Shown one piece after another: positions 52,231 to 60,785 of a stretch of 64,000 nt of DNA (the stretch's first letter is position 1; the number at the start of each line of letters is the position of its first letter). The position numbers and the translations under genes were made by a program. Location of the stretch: NCBI GenBank assembly GCA_964471535.1, contig CAYYHA010000002.1, positions 7,409 through 71,408 of the forward strand. The letters are read 5' to 3'. The notes beneath the pieces are model-generated. The model did no database searches. It was not told the origin of the DNA and saw only the letters and a program-made list of their open reading frames with translations. The DNA comes from CAYYHA01 sp964471535. GTDB lineage: Bacteria > Myxococcota > Myxococcia > SLRQ01.

Positions 52231-54141
52231 TCAATCGCTCCGCACCTCGTCTGTGGGAGCGCTGGGCGCAGCCTCGGCTTCGTGCCGGCGGGCAAGGCGC
52301 ACCACCTCCACCTTCCCGGTGAAGCCCTTGGAGTCGACGGCGTCCGTCGACCGCGCCCAGCGCGCGTCGACGATCGCGTCGAGGGGCAGCTCGGCGGCGG
52401 TGCGACCGTCGACGAGCACCTCGCCGGCGCGGCTCGCGCCCTGCACCCGGGCGGCGAGGTTGACGGTGGTCCCGAAGAAATCGAGTCGGTCGTTGAGGTT
52501 CACCACCAGCGCCGGCCCGGCGGCCAGGCCGATCTTCAGGCCGACCTTCCAGTCGTAGCCCAGGGCGCGCGTCGCCTCCTCGGCGGCGTGCTGGAAGTCG
52601 AGCGCGGCGCGAAGCGCCCGTTCGGGATCGGGAAAGGCCGCCATCACCGCATCGCCGATCGTCTTCACCAGCGTGCCGCCCTCACGGGCGATCACCGCCT
52701 TCAGGCCGTCGAAGTGGCTCCATACCAGCTTGAAGGCCGCGCCGTCGCCGAGGGTGCGATACATGGCCGTGCTCGAGACGAGGTCGGTGAAGACGATGGC
52801 GACCTTCTCCACCGAGAGGCGCACGCCGGGCGAGAGCACCTCGCTGCTGAAGAGATCGCGGAAGCGCTGCGAGACGACCAGTTCGCTCGCGGGGAGGGCA
52901 TCGGTGAGCCAGGCACCGGTCTCCACGAAGAGCAGGGCGGGGCGGGCGCTCTCGTTGTGAATCGGAACAGGCTCGGTGCACCAGGCTCCGTGGACCTGGT
53001 CGTCGCCTACGAGGCCCGACTCACCGATACGTAGCGATAGGGGCCGGTCTGCATCCCCGTCGACGATGTTCAGGTATTGGTAGTGGCTTCCGGTGGTGGT
53101 GCGCAGGCGATAGCGTCCCGGCGGAAGCTCCAAAGGCACCTCGGCCGTGGCGCCGGGCGAGAGGTGCAGGCGCAGGTAGACGTGGGTGTTGCTGCCCGGA
53201 CCGAGGGCACAGAACTTCGCCTCCTTGGTGGCGCGCAGGGCGGGATGGGGCTGGAACACCGCCTCCAGGCTGCGGGAGAGGTCCACGTCGAAGCGCAGGT
53301 TGCATCCGGCACAGGCGGCCTTCTCCTCGATCTCTGCCAAGGTGGTAGCGCCCTCTGCAGCGCTGCGACAGTGAGGACAGATCACGTCCCAGCGCATGCG
53401 AAGGAGACCCTCCCGTGTGGCATCGAAGAAGAGGGCCAAGGTGGCCTCCTCTTCGGTCCCCCACTGTCGCGCATAGGCGCGCGGCCGCATGCGGTGGAGA
53501 TCCAGCGGTGAGCCCCCGGCGATCGTGTCGACGAGGGCGCGCACCAGCGCCGGATCGTGACGCGCTTCGAGGGGCCGGGCCCGCTCGGCGATCTGCGCCC
53601 GTACTCCATGGGGTAGGGGCCGAGCCTCTGGGTCGGGGAGATCGGGCAGGCCCGCCCGGCGAAGCCGCTGCGGATCTTCGCCTCGGGCCAACGCCTCGAT
53701 CCACCGCCCGAAGAGACGCTTGAAGCCTGGCACCACCTGCGTGCGGGTCACGAGCCAGAGGAGCGGACCGAAGGGCGCCCGAGCCTCCGCTTCGAAGTGC
53801 ACGCGCACCCGGCATCCTCCCCGGTCGAGGTGGCCGCCTTCGGGATCGAGCTCGAGGCGCATCCGAAAGCGGCGCATCGCGCCCGCCTCGAAGTGGCGCT
53901 CGAGATCGAGCAGGCGCCCGTAGCGCCATTCGAAGCGGCTCTCCACATAGCGATGGAGCACCCCCATCTCCCGGTAGCTGCCGATGACTCGGGTGGTGCC
54001 ATCGGGCTGCGGCTCGTAGCGGTACTCGACGGCGGGGCGCCCGAGGAGTCGGTTGGTCAGGTCCGTGTCGCTCAACAGGGGCCACAACCGCGCAGCGGGC
54101 ACTTCGGTGCGAAGTTCGAAGCTGTGCTCCTGCACGGACAT
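52231..54141 (-). CDS. SRPBCC / zinc-ribbon / class III nucleotide cyclase fusion protein
   Basis: A 636-residue cytoplasmic protein. Residues about 1-150 look like an SRPBCC (START-like) hydrophobic-ligand domain (SFELRTEVPAARLWPLLSDT). Residues about 155-245 are helical. A zinc ribbon follows: CPHC near 253 and CAGC near 275. A beta-rich segment (about 300-430) with GPGSNTHVYLRLHLSPG precedes the class III cyclase domain: VAIVFTDLVSSTAMYRTLGD (first metal Asp near 450), GGTLVKTIGDAVMAAFPDP (second), and DFFGTTVNLAARVQG. The layout is like cyclases carrying DUF5939. It may make cAMP or cGMP in response to a bound ligand. The ATG at 54141 fits the domain start; the frame above it is antisense to the Smr gene. 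Confidence 0.85.
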   Translation of the reverse strand: MSVQEHSFELRTEVPAARLWPLLSDTDLTNRLLGRPAVEYRYEPQPDGTTRVIGSYREMGVLHRYVESRFEWRYGRLLDLERHFEAGAMRRFRMRLELDPEGGHLDRGGCRVRVHFEAEARAPFGPLLWLVTRTQVVPGFKRLFGRWIEALARGEDPQRLRRAGLPDLPDPEARPLPHGVRAQIAERARPLEARHDPALVRALVDTIAGGSPLDLHRMRPRAYARQWGTEEEATLALFFDATREGLLRMRWDVICPHCRSAAEGATTLAEIEEKAACAGCNLRFDVDLSRSLEAVFQPHPALRATKEAKFCALGPGSNTHVYLRLHLSPGATAEVPLELPPGRYRLRTTTGSHYQYLNIVDGDADRPLSLRIGESGLVGDDQVHGAWCTEPVPIHNESARPALLFVETGAWLTDALPASELVVSQRFRDLFSSEVLSPGVRLSVEKVAIVFTDLVSSTAMYRTLGDGAAFKLVWSHFDGLKAVIAREGGTLVKTIGDAVMAAFPDPERALRAALDFQHAAEEATRALGYDWKVGLKIGLAAGPALVVNLNDRLDFFGTTVNLAARVQGASRAGEVLVDGRTAAELPLDAIVDARWARSTDAVDSKGFTGKVEVVRLARRHEAEAAPSAPTDEVRSD

Positions 54142-54154
54142 CGCGTCAGGGGCT

Positions 54155-54170
54155 ATGCTCGCACGAGCAT
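54155..54170. promoter_or_regulatory. 16-bp palindrome between cyclase and Smr genes
   Basis: ATGCTCG-CA-CGAGCAT is a perfect inverted repeat in the 27 bases between two divergent start codons and overlaps the Smr ATG. A -10-like TATGCT is embedded in it. It could be an operator for both genes; no binding protein can be named. Confidence 0.35.
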
Positions 54171-54858
54171 GGGTCGGCGTCGAACCCCGCGCTTCCACAC
54201 CCCCTTTGCCGAGGCGGAGGCGAAGCTGCGGGCCAAGCTCGAGCGCGGGGCAGAGGCGCCCACGGCGGCCGCGGGCGCTCGCGACACCGGTGCCGCGGCG
54301 CCGCCGGAGGATGGCGCGGCGGGCGACGAGGATGCCCGGCTCTTCTCGGAGTGGGTGGGGCCCGTCCGGCCGGTGGGAGGCCGCGGTCGGCGGACACCGG
54401 CCCGAACGCCGCCACGGGCGCCGCACCTCGCCGAAGACGAGGAGGCGGAGGTGGTGCGGGTGCTGCGCGGCCTCGTGGAGGGTGAGGGGCCGGTGGATCC
54501 CCTCGAGCGCGAGGAGGCAGTGGAGGCCCTCGCGCCGGGTGTCGACCGGCGCCTCCTCGAGCGCCTGAAGCGGGGGGAGATCGCCGTCGAAGCGCACCTG
54601 GATCTCCACGGCCTGCGCCGCGAGGAGGCCCGCGACGCCGTCCGCCAGCTCTTCCGAGAGGCGCACAGGCGCGGGCAGCGCTGTCTTCGCATCGTGCACG
54701 GTCGCGGCCGCCGCTCCGCCGGAGGCGAGCCGGTGCTCAAGCCCGCCCTCGTGCGCTGGCTGTCGCGTGGCGCGCTCGCCCGTGAGGTGCTCTGCTTCTG
54801 CAGCGCCCCCCGCTACGACGGTGGCACGGGTGCCCTCTACGTCCTGCTCCGCCGCTAG
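54169..54858 (+). CDS. Smr-domain DNA-binding / endonuclease-like protein
   Basis: A 229-residue protein. The first 90 residues are charged and low in complexity. The Smr domain occupies about 140-229: LDLHGLRREEARDAVRQLFR, RCLRIVHGRGRRSAGGEPVL (motif HGRG) and ALYVLLRR at the end. Smr proteins of this length are usual in Proteobacteria (YdaL type) and can nick nucleic acids. The start ATG is the first in frame with a plausible N-terminus; no strong ribosome site is seen. Function in this organism is not known. Confidence 0.85.
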   Translation: MGRRRTPRFHTPFAEAEAKLRAKLERGAEAPTAAAGARDTGAAAPPEDGAAGDEDARLFSEWVGPVRPVGGRGRRTPARTPPRAPHLAEDEEAEVVRVLRGLVEGEGPVDPLEREEAVEALAPGVDRRLLERLKRGEIAVEAHLDLHGLRREEARDAVRQLFREAHRRGQRCLRIVHGRGRRSAGGEPVLKPALVRWLSRGALAREVLCFCSAPRYDGGTGALYVLLRR

Positions 54859-54904
54859 CCCCGCCCCGCAGCGCGCCCGGGAACGGCAGCGCGCCTGGCC
54901 GGAC

Positions 54905-56086
54905 CTACGGGCCTGCCGTTTCGTCTGCGGCGAGCCAGGCCCGGATCTCTGCCCCGTGCTCGTCCTGTCTCGGCGGCGGCCGCGAGGCCGCCCGGGGCAG
55001 CCCAGGGAAGAAGAGCGGGCTCGCCACCATGGGCAGGGGTCCGAGATCGGGGTGCCGGGTCACCGCGATACTTCCCCGCGCGCGGGTCTGCGGATGGTCC
55101 AAGGCCTCGGGGACGGTGAGCACCGGGCCCGCCGGGATGCCTGCTTCTCCGAAGCGCTCGACCCACTCGGAGACGGTGCGCCGGGGTAGGACGGCGTCGA
55201 TCTCTCTGTCGAGTTCGGACCTGTGACGGACGCGGTCGGGGTTGGTGCGAAAGCGTGGGTCGGTGACCCACTCGGGCCGCTCACAGGCAGCGGCGAAGCG
55301 CTCGAAGAGAGCATCGTTTCCCACTGCGACGTTGATCCAGCCATCGGCGGCCCGATAGGTGGAGTAGGGGTGCACCGAGGGATGGCGGTTGCCGAGGCGC
55401 TCGGGCGCCTCTCCGGCCATGAGATAGGCGGAGGCGTGGTAGGCGAGCAGGGACAGCTGTACGTCCATCATCGAGATGTCCACCTCTACCCCCTCGCCGG
55501 TGCGCTCCCGCCGGTAGAGCGCCGCGAGCACCGCCTGCGTCGCGGCCATACCCGCGCACACGTCGGCGATGGAGGCGCCCACCTTGTAGGGTGCGCCCTC
55601 CTCGGGTCCCGTGAGCGAGGGGAGGCCGCCCATGCCCTGCACCACCAGGTCGTAGCCGGGCCTCGAGGTCCAAGGGGGCACGCCGACGGCGCCGAAGCCG
55701 CTGATGGACACGTAGACGAGGCGGGGATTGATTCGGCGAAGGTGCTCCGCGTCGATCTTCAAGCGGGCGGTCACGCCGGGGCGGAAGTTCTCCACCACCA
55801 CATCCGAACGGCGTGCGAGGCGGTACAGGAGTTCGAGATCGCGGGGGTCCTTCAGGTCGAGGACCACCGATCGCTTTCCGCGGTTGACGGCGAGGTAGTA
55901 CGTCGCCTCGCGCGCCTCCCCCTCCCCCGCCCACGGGGGCGCGAAGCGGCGGGTGTCGTCGCCGCCTGGCGGCTCCACCTTGATCACGTCGGCCCCGAGG
56001 TCGGCGAGCTGCATGGTGCAGTAGGGGCCCGCGAGGATGCGCGAGAGGTCAAGGACGCGGATGCCGCTCAACGGAAGCTCTGACAT
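54905..56086 (-). CDS. CaiB/BaiF-family CoA transferase
   Basis: A 393-residue class III CoA transferase that moves CoA between carboxylic acids. Features: GIRVLDLSRILAGPYCTMQL and ADLGADVIKVEPPGGDDTRR at the N-terminus, NRGKRSVVLDLKDP, and SRPGYDLVVQGMGGLPSLTG, where the Asp near 145 forms the acyl-enzyme. The C-terminal half contains VGNDALFERFAAACERPEWV and GPVLTVPEALDHPQTRARGS, as expected. Start at 56086 is the classic N-terminus. Substrate is unknown; no pathway neighbours indicate one. Confidence 0.93.
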   Translation of the reverse strand: MSELPLSGIRVLDLSRILAGPYCTMQLADLGADVIKVEPPGGDDTRRFAPPWAGEGEAREATYYLAVNRGKRSVVLDLKDPRDLELLYRLARRSDVVVENFRPGVTARLKIDAEHLRRINPRLVYVSISGFGAVGVPPWTSRPGYDLVVQGMGGLPSLTGPEEGAPYKVGASIADVCAGMAATQAVLAALYRRERTGEGVEVDISMMDVQLSLLAYHASAYLMAGEAPERLGNRHPSVHPYSTYRAADGWINVAVGNDALFERFAAACERPEWVTDPRFRTNPDRVRHRSELDREIDAVLPRRTVSEWVERFGEAGIPAGPVLTVPEALDHPQTRARGSIAVTRHPDLGPLPMVASPLFFPGLPRAASRPPPRQDEHGAEIRAWLAADETAGP

Positions 56087-56117
56087 GAGCCGGGCCTTGT
56101 AGCATGATGGGCAGGGC

Positions 56118-56561
56118 GTGGGACGCTGGGTGACAGTGGCCGTCTTCGTCGAGGCAGCGGTCGGCACCGTGCTCGCCGCAGTCCTCCTGCTCGCGTGCGA
56201 GCACGACCCGGTCGACACCTTCACCGAGGCCTACGGTCCCTTCGAGCGGTGCGGTGAGCTGGTCTACGACTTCAGCGGCTGCCCGGCACAGGCCCCGGAG
56301 GCTCTGACCTGCATGGAGAACGCGCTCGCCACCTGCAAGCCCTCCCAGCTGCGGCAGTACTTTCCCCGCTTCGATGCACCGGACGATCGCGTCGACCTCT
56401 TCGTTCTCGAGGATCGCGGCACCTGCGTGGTGCTCGAGATGACGCTGGAAGGCCGCGGCGCGTTCACCCGGCGAAACTGCGCCGGTTTCGAGCGAACGGT
56501 CACCGACTCGGGTTGTGCGCGCCTGCTTCCCACGGGCTGCGACGAGGAGCCGGCGCCGTGA
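56118..56561 (+). CDS. small Cys-rich lipoprotein, coupled to mobA
   Basis: A 147-residue product from a GTG start. A signal helix ends in VLLLAC (Cys near 27). The mature part contains about eight further cysteines in a beta-like setting (FERCGELVYDFSGCPAQAPE, TCMENALATCKPSQ, ALEDRGTC-like VLEDRGTCVVLEM, RRNCAGFERT), so disulfide-bonded. No family recognised. Its TGA overlaps the GTG start of mobA, so the two are co-translated despite acting in different compartments. Confidence 0.6.
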   Translation: MGRWVTVAVFVEAAVGTVLAAVLLLACEHDPVDTFTEAYGPFERCGELVYDFSGCPAQAPEALTCMENALATCKPSQLRQYFPRFDAPDDRVDLFVLEDRGTCVVLEMTLEGRGAFTRRNCAGFERTVTDSGCARLLPTGCDEEPAP

Positions 56562-57172
56562 CGGGCGCGGCCACCGGGCTGCGCTTCCGGGGGGCGTCGT
56601 TGTTCATCCTCGCCGGAGGAAAGGGGACGCGCATGCAAGGGGTGAACAAGGCGCTCATCCCCCTGGGGGACCGCGCCATGGCCGCCTACGCGGTGGATCT
56701 CGCCCCTCACTTCGACGACGCGCGCATCGTGGGCCCACGGGGACGCGGCCTCGAGGCCCTGGGGTTGCCGGTGGTGCCCGATGCGGTGCCCGGCCTCGGG
56801 CCCCTCGGCGGGCTGGCGACGGCGCTGTCGGCAACCCGCACCGAGTGGATCTTCGCGGTGGCCTGCGACATGCCCCTCTTACAGCTCGGTGTGGTGCGGC
56901 GCCTCTGGGAGGCGCGCGGGCAGGCACCCGAAGGGGTGCGGGCGGTGGTGCCCCGCGCCCGGGGAGAGGTGCACCCGCTCCACGCCTTCTACCATCGCGA
57001 CCTCGCCGGCGCGGCGCGGCGGCTGGCGACGGCGCAGGCCTCGATGCAGGCGCTGCTCCTCGAGAGCCCGGTGCACTTCATCGATCTCGGCGAGGAGGAG
57101 GCCTCGTCGACCCAGAACGTGAACACGCCGGAAGTGCTCCACGATCTCCGCCGCCACTTCGAGCCGACATGA
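56558..57172 (+). CDS. mobA: molybdenum cofactor guanylyltransferase MobA
   Basis: A 204-residue nucleotidyltransferase that attaches GMP to molybdopterin. The signature FILAGGKGTRMQGVNKALIP (glycine loop and the conserved Lys) lies near the N-terminus, followed by DAVPGLGPLGGLATALSA and VACDMPLLQLGVVRRLWEA, all typical. The C-terminal part has QNVNTPEVLHDL. The GTG at 56558 overlaps the stop of the lipoprotein; the open frame begins slightly earlier at 56513. It implies molybdoenzymes elsewhere in the genome. Confidence 0.93.
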   Translation: MTGAATGLRFRGASLFILAGGKGTRMQGVNKALIPLGDRAMAAYAVDLAPHFDDARIVGPRGRGLEALGLPVVPDAVPGLGPLGGLATALSATRTEWIFAVACDMPLLQLGVVRRLWEARGQAPEGVRAVVPRARGEVHPLHAFYHRDLAGAARRLATAQASMQALLLESPVHFIDLGEEEASSTQNVNTPEVLHDLRRHFEPT

Positions 57173-57249
57173 GCCGAAGGGCGCAGCCAGCGCCGAAGCG
57201 TGGGCACGGGCGAGGTGTACCGCGCTCGTGTGCCCGGCGGGGGCCAGCG

Positions 57250-57278
57250 TTGACAGACCGGCCTCACCCTGGCAAAGG
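57250..57278 (+). promoter_or_regulatory. possible promoter with perfect -35 TTGACA
   Basis: TTGACA at 57250-57255 is followed after 17 bases by CAAAGG, a poor -10. It precedes the GntR-type palindrome and the membrane-protein start at 57315. The -10 is weak, so activity may need help. Confidence 0.33.
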
Positions 57279-57287
57279 GAGCAGGAG

Positions 57288-57304
57288 AATGGTCAGACCA
57301 ATTC
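57288..57304. promoter_or_regulatory. GntR/FadR-type operator-like palindrome
   Basis: AATGGTCAGACCAATT is centred on the palindrome TGGTC-A-GACCA (57290-57300). This fits the FadR/PdhR/LldR subfamily consensus TGGTnnnACCA. Position about 15 bases before the next start codon and just past a -35/-10-like pair is a typical repressor place. Confidence 0.42.
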
Positions 57305-57314
57305 GTGAGAGGGG

Positions 57315-57884
57315 GTGATCGAGACCGTCCCGATCGACTTCCCATCGGTGTTCCCCATCGGGGTGCTGGTCAGCGTCGTGGCGCACCGGCAAATCCGCTC
57401 GGAGAAGGTGTGCGGTTGGTCGCGCTACGTGACCATCGGCTTCTGGCTGGGCATCGGCTACGGCCTGATGACGGCCTTCTGGGCCTGGGAGTACCCGGAC
57501 TGGATGTGGGTGTACGCCTTCGATGCGGCGAGCTGGAGCTTTTGGCTCTGGTACCCGCTCTTCGTCTTGGGCCTGGGGCTGACCGCGGCGGTGGGCACCT
57601 GGCTGTCCCAGGGTTTCCTGGTCCGAGGGCAGTGGCTCGGCGTCCTCGGTCTGGCGGCGCTGGGTCTTGTGGCGCTGGCCATCCTCTGGGCGAAGACCTG
57701 GGACCAGTACAACCACCTCTCCACCTACGCGCAGTGGATCGCCACCCCGCGGGTCGCTACGCCGCTGAAGGAGGATGCACGCTGGGTAACGGCGACGAAC
57801 ATCCTCGGGCCGGCCTACGCGATCCCCACGCTCTTCGTCGTCGTGAAGCTCTACCTGGAGGGTCGCCGGACGCCGGCGCTCTGA
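57315..57884 (+). CDS. multi-pass membrane protein of unknown function
   Basis: A 189-residue protein from a GTG with GAGAGGGG close by. Five or so hydrophobic segments are rich in Trp, Tyr and Phe (YVTIGFWLGIGYGLMTAFWAW, cut here to the core GFWLGIGYGLMTAFWAW, and FDAASWSFWLWYPLFVLGLG). No family recognised. It precedes an aldehyde dehydrogenase after 37 bases and lies after a possible GntR-type operator, so it may be part of a small aldehyde/acid uptake or metabolism operon. That link is inferred only from position. Confidence 0.6.
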   Translation: MIETVPIDFPSVFPIGVLVSVVAHRQIRSEKVCGWSRYVTIGFWLGIGYGLMTAFWAWEYPDWMWVYAFDAASWSFWLWYPLFVLGLGLTAAVGTWLSQGFLVRGQWLGVLGLAALGLVALAILWAKTWDQYNHLSTYAQWIATPRVATPLKEDARWVTATNILGPAYAIPTLFVVVKLYLEGRRTPAL

Positions 57885-57921
57885 TCGCCGCGGACGCTGC
57901 GAGGTGCCGGAGGAGGTGGCC

Positions 57922-59421
57922 ATGGCGACGCTGCTGAAGATCGCTTCGCCGCGCGACGGCACCCCGCTTGGCGAGGTGCCGGCGACCGACCCGGCGAAGG
58001 TCCAGGCGATCGTCGAGTCCTGCCGGCGAGCGCAGGCGGAGTGGGCCGCAACGCCTCTCTCTGAACGCATCGCACGGATGAAGGCGGCCCGGCGGCGCTT
58101 CCTCGAACGCGCCGAGGCCTTCGTCGAGCGCATCACCGCGGAGAATGGCAAGCCGGAGGCCGAAGCCTGGATGAGCGAGATCGTGCCGACGGCCGATCTC
58201 TTCGACTACTGGCTCAAGAACATCCGTCCCCATCTGGCGCGCGAGCGGGTGCCCCTGAATCCCGTGAACTATCCGGGAAAGACAGCGTTCATCGAGTATC
58301 GGCCCCGGGGGATCATTGGTCTCATTACCCCCTGGAACCTCCCCGTCGCCATTCCGCTGCGCACCCTCGTTCCCGCGCTGCTCGCGGGAGACGGCGTGGT
58401 CTTCAAACCCAGCGAGTTCACACCCCGCTGCGGCGCCCTGCTCGCCGAAGTCTTCGAGGGGATGCCGCTCGAAGTGGTGCAAGGGGCCGGGGAGGTGGGG
58501 CGGGCGCTCGTCGAGGGCGGAGTCGATGCGGTGATCTTCACCGGATCGGTGGCCACCGGAAAGAAGGTGGCGAGCGCGGCGGCAGAGCGGCTCCTACCCT
58601 GCTCGGTGGAGCTAGGAGGGAAGGACGCCGCGATCGTCCTTGCCGACGCCGACCTGGACCGCGCCGCCCACGGCATCGTGTGGGGCGCGCTCCACTTCGC
58701 TGGGCAGGACTGCTCGAGCGTGGAGCGAGTCTACGTGGTCCGTGAGGTGGCAGATGCCTTCCTGAAACGTGTGACCGAGGAGGTCTCCCGGCTTCGCCTC
58801 GGCGTGGAGGTAGGCCCGCTGACGACGCCGGCGCAGCTCGAGATCGTCGAGCGACAGGTGCAAGAGGCGGTCGCGAAGGGAGCGAAGGTGCTCTGTGGCG
58901 GTCGTCGGGCTCCGAAGGAGGGGCTGTGGTTCGAGCCGACGGTGCTCACCGATGTCGACGAGGAGATGTCCATCCTGTGCGAGGAGACCTTCGGTCCCGT
59001 CCTCCCCGTGGTGATCGTGGAGGATGCGAAGGAGGCCCTCTCGCGGGTCAACGCCTCCGAGTACGGCCTGACCGCCAGCCTGTGGACGCGCGACGTGATG
59101 GCCGGATGGCACCTGGCGGCAGAGGTGGAGACGGGCGTCTTCATGGTGAACAACCACTCCTTCACCGGCGCGGTGCCCGCGCTGCCGTGGAGCGGGGTCA
59201 AGCGCTCGGGCTATGGCGTGACCGGCAGCCACCTCGCCCTCGAATCGCTGGTCCGGCCGCAGGTCGTGCTTCTCGATCGCTCCAGGGCGAAACGTGAGAT
59301 GTGGTGGTTCCCGTACGACGAGGCGCTGCTGGTGGCCGCGCGGGCGCTCCGGGATCTGGCGCTAGGGCGTGTGGGCGCGCTCGGACGTCTCCTCGGCGCC
59401 TTCCTCCGACGGTTCAAATGA
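57922..59421 (+). CDS. NAD(P)-dependent aldehyde dehydrogenase
   Basis: A 499-residue aldehyde dehydrogenase. The general base Glu230 lies in VELGGKDAAIVL and the catalytic Cys264 in FAGQDCSSVERV. FTGSVATGKKVASAAAERL and EETFGPVLPVVIVEDAKEAL are family signatures. It resembles broad-range or long-chain aldehyde enzymes with a hydrophobic C-terminal extension (RALRDLALGRVGALGRLLG), which may associate with membrane. The ATG at 57922 has AGGAGG five bases upstream, better than the GTG at 57904. Its stop overlaps the start of the peptidase (ATGA). Confidence 0.93.
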   Translation: MATLLKIASPRDGTPLGEVPATDPAKVQAIVESCRRAQAEWAATPLSERIARMKAARRRFLERAEAFVERITAENGKPEAEAWMSEIVPTADLFDYWLKNIRPHLARERVPLNPVNYPGKTAFIEYRPRGIIGLITPWNLPVAIPLRTLVPALLAGDGVVFKPSEFTPRCGALLAEVFEGMPLEVVQGAGEVGRALVEGGVDAVIFTGSVATGKKVASAAAERLLPCSVELGGKDAAIVLADADLDRAAHGIVWGALHFAGQDCSSVERVYVVREVADAFLKRVTEEVSRLRLGVEVGPLTTPAQLEIVERQVQEAVAKGAKVLCGGRRAPKEGLWFEPTVLTDVDEEMSILCEETFGPVLPVVIVEDAKEALSRVNASEYGLTASLWTRDVMAGWHLAAEVETGVFMVNNHSFTGAVPALPWSGVKRSGYGVTGSHLALESLVRPQVVLLDRSRAKREMWWFPYDEALLVAARALRDLALGRVGALGRLLGAFLRRFK

Positions 59422-60785
59422 CCCGACCCGACAGAGGCCTTCCCGAAGAGGTGCACGCGGCGGCGTATGCGCTGCTGCGGGAACTCCTGCGCATCGACAC
59501 CACCAACCCGCCGGGCAACGAGCGTCCGGCGGCCGAGTGCGTCGCCGACTTTCTCGCCGGAGTGGGCCTCGACGTGGAGCTGTTGGAGAGTGCGCCGGGC
59601 CGAGGCAACGTGGTGGCGCGGCTCACCGGCGACGGGACGAAGCCGCCTCTGGCACTCGTCGGCCACCTCGACGTGGTGAGCGCCGGCGACGGAACGTGGA
59701 CCCATCCTCCCTTCGCGGCCGAGGAGGCCGAGGGGTGGCTGTGGGGTCGGGGCGCGGTGGACATGAAGAACATGGTGGCGATGAGCGCCGCCATCGTGCG
59801 GCGCCTCGCCGAGGAGGGGGCGCGGCTCGAGCGCGACCTCATCCTCATCGCTTGTGCCGACGAGGAGGCGGGCTGCGATCAGGGCTCTGCCTGGCTCGTC
59901 GACCACCATCCCGAGAAGGTGGTCTGCGAGTACGCGCTGGGTGAGGTGGGGGGCTTCTCGCTGCCGGTCATGGGCCGACGCTTCTATCCGATTCAGATCG
60001 CCGAGAAGGGGATCGCGTGGCTGAAGGCGACGGCCCACGGCGAGGCGGGGCACGGTTCGATTCCTCGGGAGGACTCGGCGGTGCTGCGATTGGCCGAGGC
60101 GATCGCCGCCATCGGCCGGACGCGGCTCCCGCAGCACCGCGTGGAGGCGAGCGAGCGCTACTTCCGTGGCGTGGCGCGGCACCTCCCCGTGCCTGGCCGG
60201 TGGATTTTTCCTCGGGTGCTCGATCCGGTGTGGTCCGGCCTCATCCTCGACCGGCTCATCGCCGACCCGGCCCTGCGCCGGGCGATCAAGGCGGCGCTCT
60301 CCAACACTGCGAGCCCCACAGTGCTCTCCGGGGGCGAGAAGATCAACGTCATACCGGCCACCGCCTCGGTGGAGATCGACGGGCGCACCTTGCCGGGGCA
60401 GACGGCGAGCGATCTCGTTGCCGAGCTGAAGGCGATCTGTGGCGAGCACGTCGACTTCGAGATCCTGAAGGAGCGCCCGCCGGTTCAATCGCCGCCGGAC
60501 ACCGAGGTGTTCCGGACGCTGTGCGAGGCGATCCGGCGCGGCGACCCCGAGGGGATCCCCGTGCCCTATCTCCTCCCGGGCTTCACCGACGCGAAGGCGA
60601 TGCACCAGGTGGGGGCGGTGTGGTACGGCTTCGCACCGGTGCGCCTTCCCGACGAGGCGGGGGTGAAGTTCTCCGACCTCTACCACCGCCCAAACGAGCG
60701 CATCCCGATCGAGGGCTTCCACTGGGGGCTCGATGTGCTGGATGATGCGGTGCGTCGCATCGCCGGCGTCGCCGCCGGCGGCTGA
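59418..60785 (+). CDS. M20-family metallopeptidase (ArgE/DapE/carboxypeptidase type)
   Basis: A 455-residue zinc peptidase or deacylase. Metal and catalytic motifs: VGHLDVVSAGDG (His83, Asp85), WGRGAVDMKNM (Asp115) and ACADEEAGCD (Glu149, Glu150), with a dimerisation domain containing GSIPREDSAVLRLAEAIAAI. The C-terminal His is in IPIEGFHWGLDVLDD. Substrate is not evident; carboxypeptidase and acyl-amino-acid hydrolase are both possible. Coupled to the aldehyde dehydrogenase by an ATGA overlap. Confidence 0.92.
   Translation: MTRPDRGLPEEVHAAAYALLRELLRIDTTNPPGNERPAAECVADFLAGVGLDVELLESAPGRGNVVARLTGDGTKPPLALVGHLDVVSAGDGTWTHPPFAAEEAEGWLWGRGAVDMKNMVAMSAAIVRRLAEEGARLERDLILIACADEEAGCDQGSAWLVDHHPEKVVCEYALGEVGGFSLPVMGRRFYPIQIAEKGIAWLKATAHGEAGHGSIPREDSAVLRLAEAIAAIGRTRLPQHRVEASERYFRGVARHLPVPGRWIFPRVLDPVWSGLILDRLIADPALRRAIKAALSNTASPTVLSGGEKINVIPATASVEIDGRTLPGQTASDLVAELKAICGEHVDFEILKERPPVQSPPDTEVFRTLCEAIRRGDPEGIPVPYLLPGFTDAKAMHQVGAVWYGFAPVRLPDEAGVKFSDLYHRPNERIPIEGFHWGLDVLDDAVRRIAGVAAGG

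Noticed and set aside
50221..53034. 937-codon plus-strand frame across dgkA, two envelope genes and the cyclase
   Set aside because: It overlaps four supported genes in other frames or strands and has no domain character.
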